Shown: in pieces, positions 34,686 to 46,772 of the stretch
How the letters are laid out: the number at the start of each line of letters is the position of its first letter
Position numbering within the stretch: the stretch's first letter is position 1
Assembly (NCBI GenBank): GCA_039602395.1
Contig: JBCNJP010000006.1
Span: forward strand, 49,999,502 to 50,063,501
Reading direction: 5' to 3'
DNA: 64,000 nt
Source: Deinandra increscens subsp. villosa
Lineage: Eukaryota; Streptophyta; Magnoliopsida; Asterales; Asteraceae
Program-made: the position numbers and the translations under genes
The notes under the pieces: model-generated
Databases searched by the model: none
Seen by the model: only the letters and a program-made list of their open reading frames with translations
What the model was told of the DNA's origin: nothing

Positions 34686-35653
34686 CTATTGAAATGGTGC
34701 TCGATCAACGATGTCGAGGATGTAACGAATCTGGATAATCACTGTCAGCAACAAATGGATAATGTCGGCGAAATCCTCTGCCGAGGGGGTAATAGCTGCG
34801 AGAGCTCGGATGGCCTTGTTGGCCTCAATGGCGGCGCCAGAAACGTCAGACAGGTGAACATGCAAGGTGTCAAGGGCTTGGTCCTGGGAGGTCACACGGG
34901 CCTCCAGGACAGCAAGACGGGTGGCAAGGGTAGCGATAGTGGCTGGTGGAGCAAGGCTACGGATGGTGGCGTGAAGTTGACGGATCTCATCATCACGACG
35001 GGCGATGCAAGCAAAGAGAGAAGACACAAGGGAGTCAACGGGGATACCAAAAAGAACAGGGATAGGTGTGTCGGAAGGTGCTGGGGTATATGGTGGCAGT
35101 GGCACGTCCTGGGTCTCAGCAGTGGCGGATGGCTCTCCAATATCGAAAGTGCTGTCAGCAAATCTCACCCGTTTCTTAGGTGGTATCGTCTCTGGTTCAG
35201 CGGGTAGCTCACCGGGCTCTGGGGAGAGGGAACGTTTACGGGACGGCTCAGACTCAGTAACTGGACCAGAAATGCGCTGTCTACTGCATCTAACAGAGTT
35301 CCTAGGGGTAAGCATACGAAGGGGACCGTTAGGCGTGGAGCGGTAAGGTCGGAATGAGGGCTCACGGTCAGGGGAAACATGGCTAGAAGCGGAAAGGTAA
35401 CTGTGAGAGTATCTTCGTCCTAATCTGCATCAGTGATGTCAACAGTGAAGGGCGCGTACTCCTCCGGGTCCTCATCAATCACAGAATCCTCCTCCAGCTC
35501 GGAGTCAGCATCGTACGGGCCATCAAGAACGCTAATCAGTGAACGGGGAGGTGATGTAGCCTCTGTCGTAACTGGTGACGCTGGCTGCTCCAAGTCAAAG
35601 TGTGCCTCAGTCTCAGAGTCAGAAGTCAAGTCAATAAGTCCATGAGAAGCCAT
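34686..35653 (-). pseudogene. G1 accessory ORF upstream of gag (frameshifted)
   Basis: Between the primer site and gag lie two open stretches in different frames: 35653-35420 (MASHGLIDLTSDSETEAHF, strongly acidic) and 35315-34686 (PPKKRVRFADSTFDIGEPS, Pro-rich, then a heptad-like LATRLAVLEARVTSQDQAL that could form a coiled coil). Together they recall the long acidic, Pro-rich N-terminal region that I have seen ahead of gag in Asteraceae gypsy polyproteins. The function of that region is unknown to me. A frameshift lies between about 35420 and 35320. Confidence 0.6.
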
Positions 35654-35807
35654 GCTGCGACAAAGTTTCCAAGTAATGATGATAATATATTTATGTTACG
35701 TATGATATGTGAATCAGTCAAATAGACAAATAGTAATGCATGCAAGTATGACTAACAGAGCTTAGGCTATAGTCTAGACCCTATGTATGCAATCTAGTTC
35801 TATAACC

Positions 35808-35822
35808 TTGGCTCTGATACCA
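35808..35822 (-). other. G1 primer binding site
   Basis: TTGGCTCTGATACCA on the plus strand is TGGTATCAGAGCCAA on the minus strand, complementary to the 3' end of tRNA-iMet, three bases from the 5' LTR. Confidence 0.92.
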
Positions 35823-35825
35823 CTC

Positions 35826-38800
35826 TGTCACACCCTGTAAGATTTGTGTCGAGATGCGAAAAAAGTTATCACAGTCAAGGTTACGAACGTACTCTGGATG
35901 GTTCAACAACTAGAGCCGTTTTGGAAATTGTTTAATTGTTGGAGTAAATAGGAGTTTCCCAATATCATTACGCTACGAAATAATTGTAATGAGAAAAGTA
36001 AATTGTTTAAGTTACAACACATAAGTTTTCAAAAGATTTTTAGGACATGACACCGTTAAGTGTTATGTCAGGACAATCTCCAAAGGTTAAACCATACTCC
36101 AGACAGCAAATGAAAAGTCATAAAATGCAATGACAGGAAACAAGCAAGCATGCCCGATGCATGCACAACAATTAAGTTCAAGTACCTGAGAATTCATACG
36201 AGAAAACAGTTAACAAATAATTGTTGGTGAGTTTCACAGGTTTAAAGTGCTATCAGTTAAACATTTAATGAAAGTAGTAATTTGAAACCGAATCTGACTG
36301 TTTACCCACTCTTGGTACCTTTTGTCTGGTTGGTACCGCATAGATATGACATAACAATTTGTACTCTTTGACTAAAAGACAGAGTCACGACTGGAGCTAC
36401 CAATCAGAGCAGGGGCGTTAACCAATAGATCTATTCAAACGTTACCGTTTGCAAATGATAATTAATCAGATTCAGTTAATAGTGGGGTTTGGGTTATAGC
36501 ATGAATGAACATGAGATAACAATTTGGACAATGGAAAAACACATGAAACAGTTATGATAACAAGGTCTAATTTTCTAACATGGAGAAATGTATGTATGAA
36601 TTCTCCCCCAAAGATAAATTAGTTAAAGGAAAAAGGGGCCGTGAAAAACTCACATGATTCAGAAATAGGAATTCGGTAGCACGTTCAATGAAAGTGTAGC
36701 CCTAAATAATTATAAGACATACAATAAGTAATTGGGTTGACAATTAATGTCACTCCAATTAGGTAGGTCAAGTCTTGACGTCATAGTAGCCTTAGGATTA
36801 AATGATTTGAAATGTCAAAGTGAATGTGTCTGGTTATGTATTTATTTGGAAATAATGTAAAAAATATATTTTTAATTAAATAAAATATACAAAAATTCCC
36901 AAATAATATTTAAAGGTAGTAAATATTTATAGAAATAAATATTAAGCCAAAATAAGGGTTTTCATATGAGAAATTCATTATTTTGACTAAGTAGTTGAAT
37001 ATCGGGTGATTTCGCGGTAACCGCTGATTACACGATATTTATCCGTTTAAGTTGGAAATCAATCAAGTACAATAAAATGTGATTATTTTTCTGTCCAAAA
37101 TAGGTAGATAATTATTTCAAGTGTCGGTTTTCATTAGTTTGCCGGTTTTGTGGATTTTGTGTCGGTTTTGTCGTTTTGGTCCCGTATGCTCGTTTAATGA
37201 CATCGTTAGGTCCCTAAATTCACCATATGTATTTGTAAACATGTTTTTACCATCAAAATAACCCTATGAGTTAATTTGGACCAGATTTGGGTTCTATTAC
37301 AAAAATGGTGTTTCCGAGCCCGTCAGGTGTCAGTTTTAGTCCCAAATTTAAGTAATTTGTTAAGGGATATTTTGGCCATGTTATAAAGTCACTTAAACCA
37401 TCAAAACCTACTGTTTAAAGGCCTAAATTTCTGGTCAAAACGGATCAATATTTAAAAGTATTTTCTAGGGTTTATAAAGTGTACTTTTGTATGTAAAAGT
37501 TTGCTATGGTGAGTTTAAGCACTAGTAACTTTTCTAAAGTCCAAGATATCATATTTTGACTATATTAAGAGTTTAAAAACGTGTCATAGGCATCATGGGG
37601 TCCAAATTTACAAGAACAACACATAACACACAATATATACAAAGTTAATGTCTAAAATGCAAACGAAACAAATACTTGTGTAAAAGTCCTACAAATCAAT
37701 GTTTGTACATAATATTTCAAGGGAAAAACATTCATGAGTTTCTAGTAGGTAAATACATGGTGAAACATAAAGATAAATACAAGTAAGTAAGATTTTATGG
37801 GGTAAAATGATGTTTAGACAACAATGTGGGTCAAGACTTGCTAATGGATTGAACTAGTCATGAAAATAAACAAAGAACACTAGATATAATAAGATTTCAT
37901 TAAGAAAAGTGGAGATGAAACCTTGCTAGAAGATGATGGAGGCCGAAAATGTGGATGATGATGATGATTCTTGAGTGTTCTTGCTTCCTAGTGTCATAAA
38001 TCATCAAGAACTTAGATGCTTGAGTAAGAAATTTAGAGAGAGAGTAGAGAGAGAGAGAGAGAGAGAGGAGCTTACGGGTTGAAGAAGGGAGAGAGAGATG
38101 AGAGGATTTCTCCAAGTGTTTATGTTGTAAATGAGGCTAAGTCAAGAAAGATGTTTAAGTATGTGTGTTTAATAAAGTAGGAGTGTTTGGGTGTTGGTTT
38201 GTGGGGGGGGGGGGGGTTCGGTTCAAATGTAACTGAGAGGGAGAGAGGGAACCGAGAGAGAAATAGAGAAAGAGTAGAGGGTGTTTGGGAGATGTTTAAA
38301 GTGGTGAAAGTCTTGTATGTAGGATGGTTAAATAAAAGTTAAGTGTGTGTGTGTGTGCATGTGTTTGTGTTCGGCCGAGAAGAAGAGAAAAGGAACCGAG
38401 TTCGGTCCTTGGTTGGCCGGCTTCACTACACACACCAAAGGGTGTGTTAGTTGGTTCAACTAGATTGTATGTGGGATTCCTCCATTTGGTCTCCTTGGTT
38501 CCATTTTCTAACTAGAGAAAAGAGGGTGGAGGAAATCTTGAACAAGGGTTGTGTACTTAGGGGACACATTACCCATTGGTAATAATCTACACTAAGCACA
38601 AGGTAGAAAGGCATCATGGAAGTGTATGATAGGGTGTAAGGGATGGGATTGGCATCTTGGGGAGTCAACCTCTAGTACACAACAAAAAACAAAACAAGGG
38701 TGGTGGTGTGGTTACTTTGATCGGCCGAACGAGGGGACAAGGGGAGGAATTGGGTTCGAAACCCGTGGGTGAGTCGGGTCAAGCAAAACGAGGGAGGAGA

Positions 38801-39541
38801 GGGGAAAATGTGACGGGTTGATTAAATCGCAAAGGAAAGAAAGAAAATAAATTAATCAAATCGGGCTTGAAAGTTTTATAAAACCTTTATTCACGACGAC
38901 GTAAAATAATTAAAACTATGACTCGTTTTAGAATAAAATGTTCGAGGCTTAACAACATTGAAAAAAATCACGTTGCATGTTTATATATATTGCATGCATG
39001 TGAAAATACATTTGTCGTGAACGTTAATAAAGTTTAATAAAATGTTTTGGACGTAACATAAATCGATGGTTACGTAGTAATGGATCACAAGTCTTGTTTT
39101 GTTGACGTTGTCTAAACACGTTGTTGTTTAACATGAAATTGTTCACTAAAGTTATTTATGAAATATTCGAATGATAAAATGATAAAGGTTGATCTAAGGT
39201 TACGATTAAAATGTACGTTAAATGATAACGAAAAAAATGATTAATCCCAAGATGACGGGATCATGCATGACATTTACCACATAGTTTGGTAAATTTAGTG
39301 AACAAATTTGGTTAGTCTCTTTATTATTATTGAAGTTCCAGCGACCATTCCATGTAAAGAAATCATCATGTTCAAGTATTGTTTTCAACATGATTTAAGG
39401 CTACGTCAAGGCTATATTCCTATTGTAAATGAATGCAATTACGATAAAATTGGCACGTTGCAAGTAAACGGTTACGTAACACAATTAACACATAAATATA
39501 TATTATCGGTTTAAGTCCTTGGAAACTTACGGGTTGTCACA
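35826..39541 (-). repeat. G1 5' LTR (3716 bp)
   Basis: Plus-strand ends TGTCACACCCTGTAAGATTT and ACTTACGGGTTGTCACA. Matches the two parts of the 3' LTR with scattered substitutions and small indels. Contains a (GA)n run at about 38035-38068, a G tract near 38203 and ATG(ATG)n near 37954. Carries no protein. Sense orientation is minus. Confidence 0.92.
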
Positions 39542-39546
39542 AAGGG

Positions 39547-40889
39547 AAAGGTTATAAACCCAGGAAGGATATAAGCAAGGAGAGATGTTATAACTGTAAC
39601 AAACTTGGGCACTATGCGAAGGACTGTCGTCAGAAGGAGCAAACGACAGAGCAATCCAATCTTATCGAAGAAGATTTGGAGCCAACGCTTCTAATGGCCG
39701 TAGACGAGGTATTAGAAGGCGAGAAGGTCTTCCTTAATGAGAAGGAAGTACATCCTAAGAATTACACATGTACCAATGAGAGTCTTTGGTATTTGGACAA
39801 AGGTGCAAGTAATCACATGACCGGTGTTCTAGCACATTTCGCAGAATTGGACGAGAGCGTCTCTGGAAATGTTCGCTTTGGAGATGGATCACGTGTAACG
39901 ATCAAAGGCAAAGGATCGATATTGCTAGAGTGCAAGAATCGAGAACAGCGAGTAATATCGCAAGTTTACTTCATCCCTAGCCTACGGAGCAATATCCAAA
40001 GTTTAGGACAATTGACATAGAGCGGGTGTAAGATCATCATGGAGGATGATACATTGTCTCTTTATGACCCTAGTAGGGAACTGCTACTAAAGGTCAAACG
40101 AGCAAGGAACCGACTCTACCACACAAATTTAAAGATCGGTTCGCCAACCTGCCTACTTACGAGTTTGGAGGATAAGGCATGGTTGTGGCATGCGAGATTA
40201 GGACATCTCAACTTCGAGTCGATCAAGACGATGACGCAGAAAGGGTTGGTACAAGGGGTACCAAAAATTAATCACACGACGCAAGTGTGTGATGCATGCC
40301 TATTAGGAAAGCATACGAGGGCTCCATTCCCACAGAAGACGCAGTTCAAGTCAGAGGAACCTTTAGATCTTGTCAATGGAGACCTATGTGGTCCTATATC
40401 ACGACCTACACTCTCAGGGAAGAAATATATATTTGTGCTAGTAGAAGAATGCACGAGATATATGTGGGTGTATTTCTTAAAGTCAAATGATGAAGCCTTT
40501 GAGATGTTTAAGGAATTCAGAACCAAGGTGGAGAGTGAAGTCGGAAGAAAACTGAAGATGTTAAAGACAGATAGAGGAGGGGAATTCACGTCTCATGAAT
40601 TCACCAAGTTCTGTAAGGATAATGGAATAGCTAGACAATTGACAGCTCCATATTCGCCTCAACAAAACGTAGTTGTTGAACGAAGAAACAGAACTGTAAT
40701 GTCCACTACTCGTAGTATGATGAAAGCCACAAAGATGCCGCAAGATTTTTGGGCTGAAGCAGTTAGACATTCTATTTACATACTTAATCGAGTACCAACG
40801 AAGGTTGTGACAGATAGCACACCTTATGAAGCACTGAAGGGCAGGAAGCCTAAGATAGATCATTTGAGGATCTTTGGGTGCATAGCTTA
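39547..40889 (+). pseudogene. C1 gag zinc knuckle, protease and integrase
   Basis: Frame continues from the gag at 22188. The CCHC knuckle CYNCNKLGHYAKDC lies at 39586-39627. The protease motif reads YLDKGASNHMTG at about 39790-39825, where the family has D-T/S-G, so the active-site Thr/Ser is Lys. A single in-frame TAG lies at 40018-40020. Integrase follows: WHARLGHLNFESIK and CDACLLGKHTRAPF (HHCC), DLCGPISRP, KTDRGGEFTSHEF and APYSPQQNVVVERRNRT (D, D, E). The protein stops at FGCIAYV, where S4 is inserted. The RT and RNase H parts are not found downstream. Confidence 0.9.
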
Positions 40890-43340
40890 TGTCACACCCC
40901 GGCCGCACCACTAGTCAGGCACAGGGGAGGTGTTGTGGAAAACAGGCTGTCGATATCAGACGCATGCGGAAGCAACAGATAAAATGTGTATTAAACAACC
41001 GTTAACTTAGTTACAGACAACCTGATAATTTTTACAATCACTTGATAATAATAATAAGTTTGTTTCTAGTATCTAAACAAAATACTAGGTCACTGGGCCC
41101 GAAGGTTCTTGATAACTATTTAAACTTGTTCGCTTTTTCCTGTAGAGTCACCTACTTGGAGGATCTCTACTGATTTCCGGCAAAATTTGTAAACCACTGG
41201 TATCAACAACTATGAAGTTGTTGGTGAGCCGTAACCTATACACAACAGTCTGTATTGCCACATATCTCAGCTAAATGTATACACGCATTGGAACGACTAG
41301 AACCAACCAGTAAAATATATATAAAGAACGGGGTACAACACATGCACCTCATGAATTCTAGAATACTAGCTCAGGTAGTATTTTCACATTCCATGTTGTC
41401 TTAATGTAAACGATAGTGCAATAACAACTAAATGTAATTGATAAATAGCATATCAATTGGCGTTGTGGCCCACAATGTTTTAGCTTGTAAAACTGAGCTG
41501 GGTATACGGAACTCACCCGGTTTATTTGGGCAACTTTAACCGTGATGATCTACTTTGATATTCAGACCTTTACTGGTATAATCAACCTAAGTCAATAATA
41601 ATAACAAAATATATTTGTTATACTCATGTCCTGTTTTAACTGAAATTTTGGGTTTTATGTTTTATAAATTCAATGCTTGCTATGGTTTTCATGTATTTAT
41701 GTGTATTCCTGTTGGCATCTTTGTTTACAAATTGTTCTAGCTTCAAATATTATTGAACTTAAATATTCTGCATTTAAACTGTTGCATAATGCAATACTAA
41801 TGTTGCATAATGCAATACTAAGCAATTTGACATTCGCGATTCGCGAGTAATGTTTAATCATATCCTGGTAAAGAGTGTGTAATGGACCGCTTTAAGTTTT
41901 ATCGAACTCGAACATTCTGTGTTTGGTATTGTTGCCTAATGCAACACTAAACACCTATCATTATTTAAACTTTGAAAGTTCAAGTTCTAACAGTTTCATT
42001 ATATACATATTTATGTCCCAAACCCGACATCACCATAAATAGCATCATGTGCTATATGAAGACTTGTACACGAGCTTTTGAGTTTTGTAATATTTCCATT
42101 ATTACAGAATTCTATACATATCATTTTTAAATAATCCAATAACTTTTGCGATGTCGTAAATTCTTACAAAACAATTTTGTTTGTGTACAAGATCATTATA
42201 ATGATAATGACATAACAAAACACGGTATACCTTCCGGTTGGTACGTGACTCGAACTCGGTTGTACAATTCCAAATTCAACCCATGAGTAATCCGTTCCAC
42301 ACGATTTCTCGTTACGAATAATAATATGAGATCAATTTCCGATTTTGACCATGTTTGACCCGTAAAAAATGTTGACCAGAATGTTTGACCGAGTCGGCCC
42401 GAGTCAACCGGGTGACTCGGTACCGAGTTGACTCAAAACAGTCCCAAATCACATCCAAACACACCCCAAAGCTTTTCTATAGCAATCAAACCATCATCAT
42501 CATCATCGCTTTCTGTCCCGGCGGCCGAAGGCCATGGCCGTCGCCGATAGGACCTCTACTGTCGTGAAACCTCCACCCAAACATTCTCAATATTCTCAGA
42601 TCTGTTCATGCATGTATGAATCGGGGTTTTAGGATGATTATAAACAGGAAGAATGAAAAGAATACGGGGGTTAAAAACCCTTACCGTCGCTGCCGTCGAA
42701 AAAACGCAAAGAAGGGGCGCCGTCGTCGCTAGGCGGAACCCTAGCCGCCAACTCTCTGGCTATGGTTGTTCTTCTCGCCGATTGAAACCAAAAAATAACT
42801 CGGGGGTCATTAATTCACATCATAAAAGAAAGGGAAGAAGAAGTAGAGATTTAGGGTTTGAAACCCTAGTGTCGCCGCCGGAAAACCGTTGTGCCTCCAC
42901 CGATAATAACAGAAAAAGGAGAAGGGTCGATTGGGCTGATGAGGTGCGAGGATGTGTTGTCGCGTGGACCGCCGGGCGTCGCCGGAGGCGGAGGTCGCCG
43001 GAGAAACGAGGTCGCCGGATGTCGGCCCTCTTTCTCTTCTCTGCTCTCGATCTCAGCACACACACACTTCAAATGTGTTATTAATTTTGTAAAATGGTTA
43101 AAGAAAAGGGGATAAGGCCCTTTTTATATTTCTACTTAAATGGATGGTCCGTAATAAATTAACAGATATATACCGCGACATCTAACCACGTTAAACAGTT
43201 AAACGTCCCGTAATTTATCCACGATAATTCCAACATGACGGGAACATTAAGAAGGATTCATAAACATTCTCGGGATACTTAAAACGTCAGATTAAATATA
43301 ATCTGGTGAATATTTGGTTAACCGCATGGTATAAAGCGCA
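40890..43340 (-). mobile_element. LTR S4 interrupting C1, right end unresolved
   Basis: TGTCACACCCCGGCCGCACC at 40890 is an LTR terminus of the same style as S1, S2 and G1, set in the C1 integrase codons. On the minus strand a TATA-like AAATATAAAAAGGGCC lies near 43115, followed by a leader-like, GC-rich stretch (42650-43080), so the sense strand is minus. A 21-bp tandem repeat (GTTGCATAATGCAATACTAA) lies at about 41783-41822. No GGTTGTCACA end or copy of the flank GCTTA is found, so the right end is missing or unrecognised; 43340 is only a guess. Confidence 0.6.
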
Positions 43341-43710
43341 AAACAAAATAGATGATGGCGATGCCACTACAATACTTATTAGTCAGCTTTGGTACAAACT
43401 TCCTTAGTGCATGGAACAAGTTGAGGCAAGGGTAAGCGTAAGAAGGGTGTATAGACACCAGGACAAAGGGGGTAACTATACTAGATGAGGCTTAAGAACC
43501 GGCGAAGTTTAAGGAATAAGTAATGTCGTGGTGAGATTCTGAGAATGCAGAAGTAGGTGCAATATGGATTGTTATTGGACGCACGGGTTTAACTTTGAAT
43601 GCTCAATTAAGACTCATGTGAATTACTCTTTGTAAGTGGCAGTACCTCTATAGAAGGTTAAGTAAATGATCTAGTTTCGAGGATGAAACTCTCTTTAAGG
43701 GGGGTAGAGT
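43341..43710 (+). mobile_element. Gypsy element G2, 3' end of the internal region
   Basis: Non-coding sequence ending in GTTTCGAGGATGAAACTCTC, then TTTAAGGGGGGTAGAG, the polypurine block directly before gypsy LTRs that start TGTAACATCC. The rest of the internal region is absent, cut near 43.3 kb. Confidence 0.75.
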
Positions 43711-43799
43711 TGTAACATCCTAAAATTCGTTTGAATTTAAATTATTTAATTAAGATATGTGCTGCTATTGGGATGAAGTATGTTCTATACTATGGTCCG

Positions 43800-43805
<6 letters not shown>

Positions 43806-43848
<43 letters not shown>
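43806..43848. repeat. (TA)n microsatellite
   Basis: TA dinucleotides inside the G2 LTR. Confidence 0.95.
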
Positions 43849-43856
<8 letters not shown>

Positions 43857-45084
43857 CTAAGTTATAAGTAACTAATAGACAAGTCATGGAAGGTTAGGGT
43901 GTTTGGTGTAAAATGAAAGTTAGTGGTCCAAACTTGACAAAATGGCTATTGAGGAGGGGGGCAGTATGAAACTATTAGATTAAAAAGAAAATTCTGGATT
44001 CTCCTTAGAAGAAAATCGCAGAACACGTTGAGAAGGGGGGAGGCTCTTAGGGTTTTGCCAAGAACTCAAATTTGGAGCAAAATCTGGTGGATTTGGAGGT
44101 GGATTTCGAAGTCTAAGCTTGACTCCACCATATATATGCGATTTCTTTCTTCTACTCACGTTTAAAGCATCAAGTAAGTTCATTTCCTTAAGTTGTTTAA
44201 GATTGAGGTCATCTAAATAATGAAAATTGATATATGAAATTAGTTAAAAGAGCCTTACTTATGCGAATGAAGCATGAATATTTACTTGCATGATAAATAC
44301 ATGTGAAATCTAGTGAAAGTTGTGGAATTGGGTAAAACCCCATGGATAGAAATTTATTCATATGATGTATGTGTGACTTGGGTTGGTTAGTTAAACTACA
44401 AGTATGCATATAAATGAAGTAAAGATTGTTGATTTGGCATATAATTGTGATTAAGAAAGTAAGTAGGCAATAATGGGGTGAATTAGTATGCTAAACATGA
44501 ATGTAATGGATTATGTGTTATGATGCACGCCGCATGTTTGATAAAATGCTTGAAAGAAAAACGGAGCTTGAAAATGGGTAATTGTGCCAATTGTTATGTG
44601 GTGAAATGTTGTGGTGCTATGTTTACTCGTGATGTAAGTTGTTAGTCTAAATAATCGAGTAAATTATAGGTGAAAAGAGGCGGGAGCTCAAACTATCAAG
44701 AAATGCACAATTGGAAGCTAAGAGGTAACATTTAAGTGTGATTAGTTTGATACAAAGTCTGCGTATAGCATTGTTATACATTAGTATGGGTAACTATCTA
44801 TAATGAAATTGAGGTAGAATGATGAAGGAATTGATATTGGTAAGGAATAGTGATATATGGTTGAATGATATTGGCCCGGTTGGGCAAGATTGGTAACACA
44901 TATCTGCATAAGTGGTTAAACTAGTGTCTTGCAATATATATTATTATGTGGTTTGACCACGAATGAAGTAATGAGGTAGTTGAGTATTATAAATGATTAT
45001 ATGGCATTTATGTATAAATGACGTAGAATGAATGTGATTTGATGAGTACTATAACAGCGTTAAGAAACGTGGAAAAGTGTGTAA

Positions 45085-45650
45085 AATGACCCGTTTGGGT
45101 TAAGAGTGTATAAATGAAGTATGCTATGTGAATGCTTGTAAAAGTGTGTAAAATGACCCGTTTGGGTTAAGAGTGTATGTTTGATGTATGTTGTGTGAAA
45201 AAAAAAGTGTGTAAAATGACCGGTTTGGGTGGGTTAAGAGTGTGTTGAATGACCCGTTTGGGTAAAGATGGAAATGAATGGCCCGTTTGGGTTAAAAGTG
45301 TGTTGAATGACCCGTTTGGGTAAAGGTTGGAATGAATGACCCGTTTGGGTTAAGAGTGTGTTGAATGACCCGTTTGGGTAAAGATGGAAATGAATGACCC
45401 GTTTGGGTTAAGTGTGTGTTGAATGACCCGTTTGGGTAAAGGTTGAAATGAATGACCCATTTGGGTTAAGAGTGTGTTGAATGACCCGTTTGGGTAAAGA
45501 TGGAAATGAATGACCTGTTTGGATTAAGAGTGTGTTGAATGACCCGTTTGAGTAAAGGTTGAAATGAATGACCCGTTTGGGTTAAAAGTATGTTGAATAA
45601 CCCCTTTTGGGTAGGATTATAACGAATGACCCGTTTGGGTATGAATGTAG
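45085..45650. repeat. GACCCGTTTGGGT minisatellite, about 17 copies
   Basis: The core GACCCGTTTGGGT recurs every 27-30 bases from about 45270 and more widely before. Units alternate between GGGTAAAG and GGGTTAAG continuations, giving a higher-order period of about 57 bases. Diverged single copies follow to about 45785. Confidence 0.9.
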
Positions 45651-46772
45651 GGAATGACTTGTTAGAATAATAATGATATTACCATAGAGTGTTATATTAA
45701 ATGTGTAAATATGACCCAATAGGGTAATGATGGGTAAGCTAAGATGTGAGACGTAAAGCATGATTGTATGACCCACTTTGGGTTAAGATGAGTAACATAT
45801 GATGTAAATTGAGTATGTAGAAATGTGATATGTGTTACATGTTTTAGTAGAATTAATAGTATGAAATGGTTAGTGCCATGAAAGTGAAATGCTTTGGTTC
45901 ATGTTTTTGATTGAGGAAAGAATGAAAATAGAAAGTGATTGACCCATTAAGGTTAGTCAATACGGTACTCATATGGGTTAAGTGTGATATGGAGGTATCC
46001 AAGTGATCTTGGATGGGGAAGAGGTTAGCAATAACCAAAAGAAGTGATTGCACCTTTGGGTGAGTGTGCTAACTTGTTACAAGGAAACTTATAGCAAGGG
46101 AAGTGCACAACTAGCAAGTTCATGCTAGTTAGTTGAGTGGTATAGTGTGAATTGATGCATACTTGAGTAGTATAGTTTACTTAAGTAATGCGTATGTTAA
46201 AGATGATTAATTGAACTATTAGTTTGGTGAAAGTAAGAAATAGCTTGGGTTGGAGGCTTAACGGGTCAACGGGTTGGCTCGGTAAGCTTATTGATGAAAA
46301 TATTTGGAATGTGAATTTTATGTTAGAAACCTTGCTCTTTGATGTTCACAAATTGCAGGATAATTTATGTTTGGGTGATTTGAGGTAAAATAGAGGGGGT
46401 AGTAGAATGGCTGGAAGTCGGATGAAAAAATGACAGAATGTCGAAATGGCCGTTTCGAAACCCACCGCGGCCGTTTTGAGCTGCTGTGAAAAAAAAGAGC
46501 AATAGTTGCAGCAAGTGATACGCTTTCTAAAACAAGCGTATCGCCTAAAACAACTTTTGTTCTAAGCGAATCGCCTAACATGTTACTGGTGTTAATGGCA
46601 GGTAGTGGGCGGGAATGACGGGTCCTGATCGAGCGTGGAGTCTTTTGGAACCGAACACCAAACCTTTGGAAGTGTGGATACTTGGTGGATGTCTTCAATG
46701 ATTAAGTTCCAATGCAACTCTGATAAACAATGGAAGTTAAAGGTTAAGTTTTTTTGAGATTAGGGTGTTATA

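Larger units (their letters stand above)
22189..39541 (-). mobile_element. Gypsy chromovirus G1 (Tekay/Del-like), 17.35 kb with nested solo LTR
   Basis: Minus-strand element: 5' LTR 35826-39541, primer site 35808-35822, accessory/gag ORFs, protease, RT, RNase H, integrase, chromodomain, polypurine tract near 29746, 3' LTR 29745-22189. The exact 5-bp duplication AAGGG flanks it, inserted in the C1 gag. The chromodomain-like tail and the order PR-RT-RH-IN identify Ty3/gypsy chromoviruses; the Tekay/Del assignment is from memory of the family. Pol is broken by several stops and frameshifts, so the copy is defective. The 3' LTR holds solo LTR S3. Confidence 0.9.
17463..40889 (+). mobile_element. 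Copia element C1, split by S2 and G1 and cut at S4
   Basis: LTR remnant to 17838, primer site at 17842-17855, leader, then one gag-pol frame found in three pieces: 18678-18702, 21410-22188 and 39547-40889. The frame is preserved exactly across the insertions S2 (18703-21404, TSD CAAAC) and G1 (22189-39541, TSD AAGGG). A further LTR, S4, interrupts the integrase at 40890, and the RT half and 3' LTR of C1 are not found in the window. C2 lies just upstream and may have inserted into the C1 5' LTR. Confidence 0.85.
43711..46772 (+). repeat. G2 3' LTR (about 3062 bp)
   Basis: Starts TGTAACATCCTAAAATTCG after the polypurine tract and ends GATTAGGGTGTTATA, where TGTTACA would be usual. Contains a (TA)n run at about 43806-43848 and the GACCCGTTTGGG minisatellite at 45085-45650. 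No coding trace. The right boundary is inferred from the inverted terminal motif only. Confidence 0.7.

Noticed and set aside
34689..35346. Plus-strand frames of 172 and 113 codons
   Set aside because: Shadows of the minus-strand accessory ORF of G1; Gly/Ser-rich without motifs.
42385..43084. Arg-rich plus-strand frame of 143 codons and overlapping minus frames in GC-rich DNA
   Set aside because: Lies inside LTR S4, downstream of a minus-strand TATA-like box. Open frames are expected from the GC-rich leader and no conserved motif is visible.
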